Below are positions 1 to 6,631 of a DNA stretch of 6,898 bases, in pieces (the first letter of the stretch is position 1; the number at the start of each line of letters is the position of its first letter). The stretch is from the NCBI GenBank assembly GCA_028276205.1, contig JAPYWU010000077.1, positions 1-6,898 of the forward strand, written 5' to 3'. Source of the stretch: Dictyoglomaceae bacterium. GTDB taxonomy: Bacteria; Dictyoglomota; Dictyoglomia; Dictyoglomales; Dictyoglomaceae. The notes under the pieces were generated by a model, which saw only the letters and a program-made list of their open reading frames with translations, ran no database searches and was not told where the DNA came from. Position numbers and translations under genes: made by a program.

Positions 1-287
1 AATATTCTCAACTTTTTAATACCTAAACTTTCTGCCCATGCCTTTTTAGAAGGTACAGGATCTACACTTATTCCTATTGGTATTACATTAAGTTCAAGAA
101 ATCTGGCATAATTCTCTTCAAGAGTCTGCATTTGTTTTGCACATACAGAAGTCCATGCCAAAGGATGAAAAGAAAGAAGTACCTTTTGTCCTCTAAAATC
201 AGATAATTTAAATTCCTTTTCCTCTTGATCTTTTAATGAAAAGTCTGGAGCTAATTCACCTATTTTGAGCCCCTTTTCTTTTGGCAT
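1..287 (-). CDS. Peroxiredoxin (AhpC/TSA-type), N-terminal part, cut by the window edge
   Basis: The first 95 codons of a thioredoxin-fold peroxidase are present; the C-terminus lies beyond base 1. Peroxiredoxins reduce H2O2 and organic peroxides in the cytoplasm through a peroxidatic cysteine. The start MPKEKGLKIGELAPDFSL is the typical opening of the family, followed by FKLSDFRGQKVLL and the active-site PxxxTxxC motif: P42, T46, and C49 as the peroxidatic cysteine (HPLAWTSVC). The segment ELNVIPIGISVDPVPSKKAW matches the next beta strand and helix, where the family usually has 'GIS.D'. The ATG at 287-285 is preceded by a run of six G's (295-300) at suitable spacing. It follows the HepT-like gene by 66 bases, and a candidate promoter lies in that gap, so it may start its own transcript. 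Whether it is a 1-Cys or 2-Cys enzyme cannot be told, because a resolving cysteine would lie outside the window. Confidence 0.93.
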   Translation of the reverse strand, partial: MPKEKGLKIGELAPDFSLKDQEEKEFKLSDFRGQKVLLSFHPLAWTSVCAKQMQTLEENYARFLELNVIPIGISVDPVPSKKAWAESLGIKKLRI

Positions 288-320
288 AATAATTCCCCCC
301 TTTAAATAATAATTTATAGT

Positions 321-329
321 ATTTTAGCA
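321..329 (-). promoter_or_regulatory. Candidate extended -10 promoter for the peroxiredoxin gene
   Basis: On the minus strand the gap between the HepT-like and peroxiredoxin genes contains TGCTAAAAT, an extended -10 (TGn plus a near-consensus hexamer). Transcription would start near 313-314, giving a leader of about 26 nt with the G6 ribosome binding site in it. No good -35 box is visible, which is tolerated for extended -10 promoters. In an AT-rich genome such matches occur by chance, so this is only a candidate. Confidence 0.35.
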
Positions 330-353
330 TGAATTCCATATTATTAATAGGTA

Positions 354-758
354 TTAAACCTTTATAACTATTGTAATCTTATCTATAAATTCTTTAAAAA
401 GATCTAATCTTTCCAAAAGGGAATAAAGTTTAAGAATATCTATTTCTATATATGGTCGTTTCAGAAGATCTCTATACTTCATAAGTTCCATAAGTCTTTC
501 TACTAAAAATCTATCCAATATTTTCATTTCTCCTAACATGGCAATACATTCTTTAAAACTTGAGATATTTTCAATACCTATTTCATTTAAATATGCACAG
601 GCAATTTCACCTATTCCAGTAATACATAAATATATTCCATACTTTAGAGCATATTGTTTAATTTTATCCAATTTTAATTCATCTATATCAAAGTTATTCT
701 TCATGTATTCTAAAATTTCTAAAGTTTCATTCAACTTTTTAATTCTCTCTTTTATCAT
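354..758 (-). CDS. HepT/DUF86-like protein with altered RX4HXY motif
   Basis: A 134-residue, almost entirely helical protein. Its central stretch (SSFKECIAMLGEMKILDRFL, then VERLMELMKYRDLLKRPY and IEID) follows the HepT/DUF86 pattern, in which a helix ending in '(F/Y)RN.LVH.Y..(I/V)D' carries the RX4HXY motif. HepT proteins are the HEPN-type RNase toxins of MntA-HepT modules, kept in check by a nucleotidyltransferase that AMPylates the motif tyrosine. Here R96 and Y103 are kept but the histidine position is R101, so RNase activity through the usual residues is doubtful. No MNT nucleotidyltransferase gene is adjacent: the upstream neighbour encodes a DUF4388 protein and the downstream one a peroxiredoxin. 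The start ATG has a strong AGGAGG (768-773) that overlaps the stop of the DUF4388 gene, indicating cotranscription. The family call rests on pattern similarity; the biological role is unknown. Confidence 0.72.
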   Translation of the reverse strand: MIKERIKKLNETLEILEYMKNNFDIDELKLDKIKQYALKYGIYLCITGIGEIACAYLNEIGIENISSFKECIAMLGEMKILDRFLVERLMELMKYRDLLKRPYIEIDILKLYSLLERLDLFKEFIDKITIVIKV

Positions 759-771
759 AAAGAAGATCCTC

Positions 772-1110
772 CTAAATATTTATAGGGGATAATTCAAAAG
801 CTTTCCTTTCATCATAATCTTTAAGTAGTTCTAAAATAATCTTTTCAGAACTATCCCATATTCTTCTTTCCCCTTTATAATTTCCTTCGATAAAGCAAAA
901 ATCTATATATCCATAAAGCATTATCTCAAAAAGAGCATCTTTTCCCCATTTTCTATTATAATACACATTATAAATTTCACCATTCCAAATAAAAATTAGT
1001 CCCTCATTATGGTTTATAGAAATTTCTAATATTCCTGTTTTATTAGAGTAGGTAAGGAATGAGATTAAGGTTATAAAATCAAGAGTTTCTAATCTACCTT
1101 CTAAAAACAT
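772..1110 (-). CDS. Small single-domain DUF4388 (PATAN-like) protein
   Basis: This 112-residue protein matches the DUF4388 pattern: an opening LEGRLETLDFITLISFL, then NKTGILEI, then the hairpin GLIFIWNGEIYNVYY and the helix WGKDALFEIMLYG followed by YIDFCF. In other bacteria the domain occurs in two-component, gliding-motility and GTPase-associated proteins, where it is thought to mediate protein contacts; no enzymatic activity is known. Here it stands alone, with only about 25 extra residues at the C-terminus. There is no signal peptide or membrane segment, so it is probably cytoplasmic. A strong AAAGGAGGT (1120-1128) lies nine bases before the ATG. The gene sits 59 bases after the alkaline phosphatase stop, with a hairpin in the gap, and 13 bases before the HepT-like gene, with which it is probably coexpressed. 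It could act with that protein, but nothing in the sequence proves it. Confidence 0.78.
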   Translation of the reverse strand: MFLEGRLETLDFITLISFLTYSNKTGILEISINHNEGLIFIWNGEIYNVYYNRKWGKDALFEIMLYGYIDFCFIEGNYKGERRIWDSSEKIILELLKDYDERKAFELSPINI

Positions 1111-1136
1111 AGCTTACTTACCTCCTTTAAATCTCA

Positions 1137-1163
1137 TAGGGGGATAGAGTTTCTATCCCCCTA
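1137..1163 (-). terminator. Perfect 12-bp hairpin after the alkaline phosphatase gene
   Basis: TAGGGGGATAGA (1137-1148) and TCTATCCCCCTA (1152-1163) pair perfectly around a 3-nt loop, six bases beyond the alkaline phosphatase stop codon. In the minus direction no U-run follows (TGAGATTTAAAGGAGG), so it is a poor intrinsic terminator. It may be a partial terminator, a 3'-end stabiliser or a processing site that lowers expression of the downstream DUF4388 gene, whose ribosome binding site begins eight bases further on. Confidence 0.6.
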
Positions 1164-1169
1164 AATTTC

Positions 1170-2786
1170 TTACCTTGATATAGATACAGAAATTTCTTTA
1201 CTTTCAGATGATAAAATATATTCTTTAAATGGATCTATTCCAATTAAACTGCAAAGCTTTTTATATAAATCTGTATTATCATAATATCCTCTAAATATAT
1301 GGGAACCAGCACCTATTGCATATACAGGTACAGGAGCTCCTGTATGGGAATAAGACGTAAAACCAATACCTGCTTTTTGATTTAAAATACGAGTAATCAC
1401 AACTGTCAATGGATCATATCCTCCATACATTATATATGATTTATAGTCCTTAGGTCTCTTTTGAGGATCTATCATAGATATACTAAAGGCTTTTTCAATT
1501 TCTTCTACTTCATAACTATTAAGAGAAAGTTGAAGTTTAATTTTTGCCTCTTTATTACCTAATTTTGCCTTTTCTTCTAAATCCTTTTTAGTGGTCTCAT
1601 CAAGGATGGAAAGTCCATAATATTTTTCAATAAGAGGCAATAAATCTTCCAATTTAGCTTTTTCTCCTGCCTTTTCCCTATATTCTTGTACTATTTTTGA
1701 AAATTCATCATAGGAGATTTTTTGATAAGAAAGAAGTTCTGGATATACCTCATATTTCGTGCCTGCATAACCAATACTTAGACCACCTGTCTCATGATCT
1801 GCAGTAACTATAATAATAGTCTCATAAGGGTGCTTCTTATAAAATTCTAAAGCAACTTTTATAGCCTCATTGAAATCTAAAACATCATATATAACACTTA
1901 CAGCATCATTAGCATGGGCTGCCCAGTCTATCTTTCCACCTTCAACCATCATGAAAAAGCCTTTTGGATTATCTAACACCTCGATAGCTTTTCTTGTAAA
2001 ATCAGCAAGAGAAAGTCCTATATCCATTCCTCTAAGCCTATTTATTGCAAAAGGTAAAGCCTTACTATTATCCAGGATAGGATTAATTGCTATAACCTTA
2101 TCATCTCCCTTTCCAATTCTCTTAATACTTTCAACATTATCAACGATTTTATATCCTTTTTCCTTGGCTAAATCATATATGTCCTTTTGTTTTCCATCCT
2201 TTCCTTTTGGTTGTAAAAAACCTCCACCACCAAAATAATTAAAATTACTGTTCAAAAGTTCTAAGGCTATCTCATAATAATTGTTTCTGCTGGGTTGATG
2301 AGCATACATACCAGCAGGAGTAGCATGATCTATAGATACACTTGTTAAAACTCCTACTTTATATCCCATATCTCTTGCCATTTCAGCTATAGACTTATAT
2401 TTTGTTTTGAGAGAAGGATCCATATTTAGTACACCATCGTTAGTTTTCTTTCCAGTAGCCATAGCAGTAATAGCTGAAGCAGAATCAGTGATATAACTGT
2501 CTGCAGCATAAGTAGTCATCCATCCTACATTAGGGAACATAGTAAAATCAAGACTTTTAATAGATGGCTCTTTACTTTCTCTTGCTAAGAACATTTCTGT
2601 AGCATAGACATGGTTCATTCCCATACCATCACCAATAAACCAAAAAACATACTTAACTGGCCTACCAGAATAGAGAGTAACACCGTTAGATAAAGCATCT
2701 ACCACATTAGAAGAAAAGAATAGAAAGGTGAAAAGAAGGAAAGAAAAAAGGAGAATCTTAGAGAGCATCTTGTCCACTTTACCCAT
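1170..2786 (-). CDS. Secreted alkaline phosphatase (PhoA family)
   Basis: A metal-dependent phosphomonoesterase that releases inorganic phosphate outside the cytoplasmic membrane. Counting from the ATG at 2786 (538 residues), an N-terminal KMLSK plus a hydrophobic run of about 17 residues is a clear signal peptide. The E. coli-type metal and catalytic residues are all recognisable: D53 (FIGDGMGMN), nucleophile S102 (TDSASAITAMATG), H154 (IDHATPAGMYAHQPSR), E282/D287/H291 (EGGKIDWAAHAND), D330/H331 (TADHETGG) and H481 (YSHTGAPVPVYA). H154 and W288 stand where E. coli has Asp153 and Lys328, as in Bacillus/Thermotoga-type enzymes. The stretch between D330-H331 and H481 is about 150 residues against about 42 in E. 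coli, a mostly helical charged insert. The ATG at 2786 is preferred to the GTG at 2795 because AGGGGG (2797-2802) is optimally spaced for it. It probably leads a transcript with the DUF4388 and HepT-like genes. Confidence 0.95.
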   Translation of the reverse strand: MGKVDKMLSKILLFSFLLFTFLFFSSNVVDALSNGVTLYSGRPVKYVFWFIGDGMGMNHVYATEMFLARESKEPSIKSLDFTMFPNVGWMTTYAADSYITDSASAITAMATGKKTNDGVLNMDPSLKTKYKSIAEMARDMGYKVGVLTSVSIDHATPAGMYAHQPSRNNYYEIALELLNSNFNYFGGGGFLQPKGKDGKQKDIYDLAKEKGYKIVDNVESIKRIGKGDDKVIAINPILDNSKALPFAINRLRGMDIGLSLADFTRKAIEVLDNPKGFFMMVEGGKIDWAAHANDAVSVIYDVLDFNEAIKVALEFYKKHPYETIIIVTADHETGGLSIGYAGTKYEVYPELLSYQKISYDEFSKIVQEYREKAGEKAKLEDLLPLIEKYYGLSILDETTKKDLEEKAKLGNKEAKIKLQLSLNSYEVEEIEKAFSISMIDPQKRPKDYKSYIMYGGYDPLTVVITRILNQKAGIGFTSYSHTGAPVPVYAIGAGSHIFRGYYDNTDLYKKLCSLIGIDPFKEYILSSESKEISVSISR

Positions 2787-2924
2787 AAGGAGCACCCCCT
2801 TACTTAAAAATTTGTTCAGTTTATAATTTAAATTACTTTTTTTAAATATCAGTTAAGGGTTTATAAAATATGAATAAATATGTGTTAAAATAAAATTAAC
2901 ATATTTTATTAAGGGGGTTTACTA
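2787..2924. promoter_or_regulatory. Divergent control region between alkaline phosphatase and GH18 genes
   Basis: These 138 very AT-rich bases must hold start signals for both directions. At the two ends are G-run ribosome binding sites: AGGGGG for the phosphatase (2797-2802, minus) and AAGGGGG for GH18 (2911-2917, plus). On the plus strand TGTTAAAAT (2883-2891) fits an extended -10, with a start near 2898. For the phosphatase only a weak TATAAA-like -10 is visible, without a clear -35. No Pho-box direct repeats could be recognised. Confidence 0.5.
2883..2901. promoter_or_regulatory. Inverted repeat TGTTAA-N7-TTAACA, candidate operator
   Basis: TGTTAA (2883-2888) and TTAACA (2896-2901) form a perfect 6-bp inverted repeat with a 7-base spacer. 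It covers the candidate extended -10 of the GH18 gene and ends ten bases before its ribosome binding site. That is where a repressor site would be expected, but short AT-rich palindromes are common by chance. Confidence 0.3.
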
Positions 2925-4057
2925 ATGCTTAAAAAAAGAATAGTCGGATACTTCCCTGAATGGAAAGTAAAAGACGAATATTTAAATTATTCTGTAGAAG
3001 AGATTCCTTGGAACCTACTTACCCATATAAATTATGCCTTTATGAAAATAGTAGATGGGAAAGTATCTCCTCTTGAGGAAAATCTTTTTAGCAAGAATAT
3101 GGAAAAATTTAAAAATATTAAGAAAGAATATAAAAACATAAGGGTTTTAATATCTATAGGGGGATGGACTGATTCAGGAGAATTCTCAGATATAGCCCTT
3201 ACCCATGAAAGTAGATTAGGTTTTGCTGAAAGTGCCTTAGAGATCATAAGAGAGTATGGTCTTGATGGTATTTTGATATAGATTGGGAATTCCCAGTAGA
3301 AGGAGGCTTACCTACAAACAAGAAAAGACCTGAAGATAAACAAAATTTTACCCTTCTTCTTAAGGATATAAGAGAAGTGTTAACAAAAGCAGAGGAAAAG
3401 GATAACAAACATTATTTACTAACCATAGCAGGTCCTGCAGGATTTCGCCAAATTCAAAACACTGAGCCAGACAAATACCATATCTATTTAGATTTTATTA
3501 ATTTAATGACCTATGATTTTCACGGTATTTGGGATAAATATACAAATCATCATTCTCCATTGTTTTCCAATCCAAAAGATCCTGATCCTATAAGTAGAGA
3601 AAGAGCTAATTGTGATTTTGCAGTTAAAGAATATTTAAAATATGGAGTACCATCAGAAAAGATAGTTCTTGGAGTTCCATTCTATGGAAAGGGATGGATA
3701 TGTGAAGATAATGGAGACAATGGATTATTTGCAAAAGTCATAGAGCTACCTATGGGTATTCATGACTCTGAAGATAATCCTTCAGGTAGCAATCCCTTCT
3801 TCTTTATTAAAGGAGTTTTAGAAAACAATCCCAAATATAATAAATTTAGAGATGAAGATGCAAGAGTACCCTGGCTTTGGAATTCTGAAGAGAAAATCTT
3901 TTATTCTTACGATGATGAAATATCCATAACGGAAAAATGCAAATATGTTATAAACAAAAACCTGGGAGGAATCATGATATGGGAGATAACAGAAGATTAC
4001 CCTTATAAAGGTAATACTTTATTGAAGATCATATATGAAAACTTTAAGGAGGAATAA
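2925..4057 (+). pseudogene. Family 18 glycosyl hydrolase (chitinase-like), frameshifted in the active-site motif
   Basis: Two consecutive frames (2925-3281 and from 3275 on) together encode one complete 376-residue GH18 TIM barrel. Visible hallmarks are KRIVGYFPEW at the N-terminus, THINYAF (33-39), SIGGW (77-81), the catalytic motif, MTYDF (194-198), GVPFYGKGW (249-257) and GGIMIWE near the C-terminus (W352). GH18 enzymes cleave beta-1,4-linked N-acetylglucosamine polymers or glycans by substrate-assisted catalysis. There is no signal peptide, so the product would act in the cytoplasm. The reading frame breaks at 3270-3281: LDGI is followed by TTGATATAG (stop), while removing two T's restores DGIDIDWE with catalytic E121. 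Homology is intact on both sides, so this is a recent inactivation, a sequence error or, less likely, recoding. The ATG has AAGGGGG seven bases upstream. It shares an operon with the acetyltransferase gene, three bases downstream. Confidence 0.88.
4046..4052 (+). promoter_or_regulatory. Ribosome binding site of the acetyltransferase inside the GH18 end
   Basis: AAGGAGG is formed by the Lys and Glu codons near the end of the GH18 gene and lies eight bases before the next ATG. Ribosomes finishing GH18 would end directly on it, so the two genes are probably translationally coupled. Because the GH18 frame is broken far upstream, that coupling would be lost if the frameshift is real. Confidence 0.75.
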
Positions 4058-4060
4058 ATT

Positions 4061-5215
4061 ATGGAAATAATAAGATTAAATTCTTCATATATAGATGAAC
4101 TTATAGAACTTTGGAGTCAAGCTTTCGTACTTCCTTATGAACAGGTAAGCACATGGGTTAATGAAAAAAATATCAGAAACTGCATAGGGACTATTGAAAA
4201 TGGCAAACTGGTATCAGCATTAAGCATTATTCCTTTAGAAGGATATATCAGAAAAGAACTTTTTTCTTTTTCTGGCATTGGGGGTGTAGCAACATTTCCA
4301 GAAAAAAGAGGAAAAAATTATGTCCATTATCTATTAAAAGAGGCTATAAAAATATCAAAAGATGAAGGAAAGACTTTCTCTTCTTTATATCCTTTTTCTT
4401 TCGAATTTTATAGAAATTTTGGATGGGAACTTGGCGGATTCCAAAAAAGATATAAAATAAAAACCCATCTCATACCAAGATATCAAGAAATGGAGAAGGT
4501 TAAGAGAATACCACTAAGTGAATGGAAGATAATAAAACCTATTTACGAAAAGTATGCTAAAAATTTTTCTGGAGCAATAAAAAGATCTGATGAACGATGG
4601 GAAAGTATTATTTTTAGGACAAAGACTCTTACCTACCTATATATATATGAAGATAAAGAAATAGAAGGATATCTACTTTATAATGTTGAAAAAAACAACA
4701 TAAATAAAATTATAGTTAGAGAGATGATATGTTTAAATAATTCCGCTTATAAAGGATTTCTATCTTTATTCTCAAGACAAGCCATGAATATAGAGGAAAT
4801 AGAGATAATAACCCCATTAAATGATAAACTTCCCTTTATTCTTCCTAACCCAAGGGTAGAATGTAATATTGAACCTACCTTTATGATAAGAGTTATCAAT
4901 GTGGAAAAGACTTTAGCTAAAATAAAATATAATATAAGAGATAAAATTTCTATAAAAGTTAAAGATGAATATGCAGAATGGAATAACGGAATATGGGAAT
5001 TAGAGATCAATGATGAGATAAAAGTTTTGAAAAGAGAAGATTCAAATTATGATTTATCTTTAAGTATTAATACTCTTTCCCAGATAATCTCTGGTATTTT
5101 ATCACCCAAAACTGCTTACGAGTTAGGCCTTATAGAAATAAAAGATATTCATAGCCTTGAAAAGATGGAACACTTATTCCCCGAACATCCTACTTTTTGC
5201 TGGGACTACTTTTAA
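4061..5215 (+). CDS. Eis-like GNAT N-acetyltransferase with SCP2-like C-terminal domain
   Basis: A 384-residue protein of the Eis type: an N-terminal GNAT domain (about 1-130), a second GNAT-like domain without clear cofactor motif (about 140-280) and a C-terminal sterol-carrier-like region (about 285-384). The acetyl-CoA loop is seen in GIGGVATFPEKRGKNYVHYLL (72-92), although the usual RxxGxG/A is degenerate (R83-G-K-N-Y-V). SSLYPFSFEFYRNFGWELGG (107-126) is the family signature, with Y117 the likely counterpart of the general acid Tyr. The chain ends in Phe (WDYF), as in mycobacterial Eis, where the terminal carboxylate takes part in catalysis. Eis proteins acetylate aminoglycosides and other amines, but in this group the physiological substrate is unknown, so a resistance role should not be assumed. 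The gene is coupled to GH18 upstream, which could suggest an amino-sugar substrate; that is speculation. Confidence 0.85.
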   Translation: MEIIRLNSSYIDELIELWSQAFVLPYEQVSTWVNEKNIRNCIGTIENGKLVSALSIIPLEGYIRKELFSFSGIGGVATFPEKRGKNYVHYLLKEAIKISKDEGKTFSSLYPFSFEFYRNFGWELGGFQKRYKIKTHLIPRYQEMEKVKRIPLSEWKIIKPIYEKYAKNFSGAIKRSDERWESIIFRTKTLTYLYIYEDKEIEGYLLYNVEKNNINKIIVREMICLNNSAYKGFLSLFSRQAMNIEEIEIITPLNDKLPFILPNPRVECNIEPTFMIRVINVEKTLAKIKYNIRDKISIKVKDEYAEWNNGIWELEINDEIKVLKREDSNYDLSLSINTLSQIISGILSPKTAYELGLIEIKDIHSLEKMEHLFPEHPTFCWDYF

Positions 5216-6543
5216 AGAGAAGTTTTACTAATAATATTAAAAATAGATAATTTACTTATATCTTCTAAAATTCCTTCAACATTAATCTTATTTTCTAAAT
5301 CCTTTGAAATTCCATAAGTAACATTTTCAAGTTTTAAAGAAAAAATATCTTTTCCAATGATCCATGGTATTTTTCTCATATAATCTGGAAATGGGATATT
5401 AGTATTTGGAGAGAGATCTAAATATTTACCAAAAATTTCTCTGTTCTTGCCTAAAGTAATATTTATATCTATATCCTTCAAAACCACATTTTTTATATTC
5501 TTATCCTTGCCATATATTAATATACCATTTTCCGAATTAGCAATTACATTACTTATACTCACATTTTCTATAGTATTACCAAATTCAGGAGCTAATATGG
5601 CAATAGGTTCTCCTTTACCCCACCAAGTTCCAGCAAAGATCTTAGTTTCCATAATTATATTATTTACAATTACAGAGTTCACATATCCAGATTTACCGTT
5701 GGCAAAAATACCTATACCCCTATTTGAATTTCTTATGATTAAATTAGATAAAATAACATTTCTAACCTTACTATCAAGGTGCCCAATTCTAACCCCTGCT
5801 GACCTTGTCTCCATAATACAATTGCTGATTATTACATCCTCACAAGGTCTATCCCAATTGGTAATTCCAGTTAGAGCTACACAATCATCACCACATATAA
5901 AAGTGCTATTAAAAACATATATCCGTTTTGATGAACAAAAATGCAATCCATCACTATTAGGTACTCTCAAATTATTTATTACCTGAATACCATCTACCCT
6001 TATATCTTCGGATGAATTAATAGATATTGTCCAGCATGGAGAATCTTTTATAATAACATCTCTTATAAAAATGTTCTTACAATTATAAAAGAAAATAGGT
6101 TGCTTAGGGCGTTCTTTTGTTTTACATTCTGTTTCTTCAAACTGTTCCTTATTTAATAATGATAATTCTATAAAATTATTGTGAGTGCTTAAAAAATCCA
6201 TGAAACTTTCTCCAGAAAGATCTATAATTCCCTTTCCTTCTATAGCTATATTTTTCTCTGATAGAGCATACAGAAAGGATGTAACTTCACCCCATTCATT
6301 ATGATAATAACCTATATTGTTATAATCATTAATATTTGAGGAAGCTTTTAAAATAGATCCTTCTTCTAAATAAAGCGTTACATTGGATCTTAATCTTAAT
6401 GGCTTACATAAATATTCTCCTTGTGGAATTACCACCTTTCCACCACCATAATCATGGCAGTGATCTATCGCCTCTTGAATTATCTTTGTATTATCTGTTT
6501 TTCCATCCCCTTTAGCCCCTAATTCTAAAATATTTATTTCCAT
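5212..6543 (-). CDS. Family 28 (polygalacturonase-like) parallel beta-helix protein, cytoplasmic
   Basis: A 443-residue right-handed beta-helix protein. It starts with the pectin-enzyme motif LELGAKGDGKTDNTKIIQEA, then GGGKVVIPQGEYL and the many 'NV.I.N..I' coils of GH28. GH28 enzymes hydrolyse galacturonan or rhamnogalacturonan by inversion with three aspartates, all retained: N196-S-D198 (PNSDGLHF) and D219-D220 (CGDDCVALTG). The usual GHG and RIK motifs are changed: SAG at 248-250 (RSAGVRIG) and GIF at 278-280 (RGIGIF), so substrate or product specificity may differ. No signal peptide is present; it probably acts on imported oligosaccharides. The ATG at 6543 is chosen over a TTG at 6558 because the latter overlaps the GGGGG ribosome binding site (6552-6556), which is eight bases from the ATG. 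The gene follows a structured RNA and shares overlapping stop codons with the convergent acetyltransferase gene. Confidence 0.88.
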   Translation of the reverse strand: MEINILELGAKGDGKTDNTKIIQEAIDHCHDYGGGKVVIPQGEYLCKPLRLRSNVTLYLEEGSILKASSNINDYNNIGYYHNEWGEVTSFLYALSEKNIAIEGKGIIDLSGESFMDFLSTHNNFIELSLLNKEQFEETECKTKERPKQPIFFYNCKNIFIRDVIIKDSPCWTISINSSEDIRVDGIQVINNLRVPNSDGLHFCSSKRIYVFNSTFICGDDCVALTGITNWDRPCEDVIISNCIMETRSAGVRIGHLDSKVRNVILSNLIIRNSNRGIGIFANGKSGYVNSVIVNNIIMETKIFAGTWWGKGEPIAILAPEFGNTIENVSISNVIANSENGILIYGKDKNIKNVVLKDIDINITLGKNREIFGKYLDLSPNTNIPFPDYMRKIPWIIGKDIFSLKLENVTYGISKDLENKINVEGILEDISKLSIFNIISKTSL

Positions 6544-6579
6544 AAATAAAACCCCCAAATGAAAAAAAACGGAGTATAT

Positions 6580-6631
6580 AAAAAAGGTGCCACAGGCTCA
6601 ACGGACCCTTCAGTACTTCCCCCTTGCACCT
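6580..6631 (-). terminator. Candidate terminator at the end of the structured RNA
   Basis: In the minus direction AGGTGC (6631-6626) can pair with GCACCT (6590-6585), and six U's (6585-6580) follow directly. The loop is long (about 35 nt) with a few further pairs possible (GGG with CCU). The helix shares two bases with the terminal helix of the RNA, so the two compete slightly. It would either end a free RNA or attenuate transcription into the GH28 gene. A second run of eight U's follows at 6569-6562. Confidence 0.4.

Noticed and set aside
1870..2238. Open reading frame on the plus strand within the alkaline phosphatase gene
   Set aside because: It is antisense to the conserved metal-binding part of the phosphatase and has no family resemblance.
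2787..2795. GTG at 2795 as the alkaline phosphatase start
   Set aside because: It would abut the AGGGGG ribosome binding site; the ATG nine bases later has proper spacing and leads straight into the signal peptide.
2787..2924. PhoP/PhoB boxes controlling the phosphatase
   Set aside because: TTAACA words occur, but as an inverted pair near GH18 and not as spaced direct repeats upstream of the phosphatase.
3270..3281. Programmed -1 frameshift producing full-length GH18
   Set aside because: There is no classical slippery heptamer, and the product would carry an extra residue inside DxxDxDxE; mutation or sequence error is simpler.
4061..5215. Aminoglycoside resistance gene
   Set aside because: Eis-like proteins are widespread with unknown natural substrates, and no resistance context is present.
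5447..5986. Open reading frame of 179 codons on the plus strand inside the GH28 gene
   Set aside because: It lies wholly antisense to a well-supported gene, has no recognisable domain and shows the hydrophobic, repetitive composition expected of an antisense shadow.
6544..6558. TTG at 6558 as the GH28 start
   Set aside because: The added codons are the ribosome binding site itself (GGGGG at 6552-6556), which is ideally spaced for the ATG at 6543.
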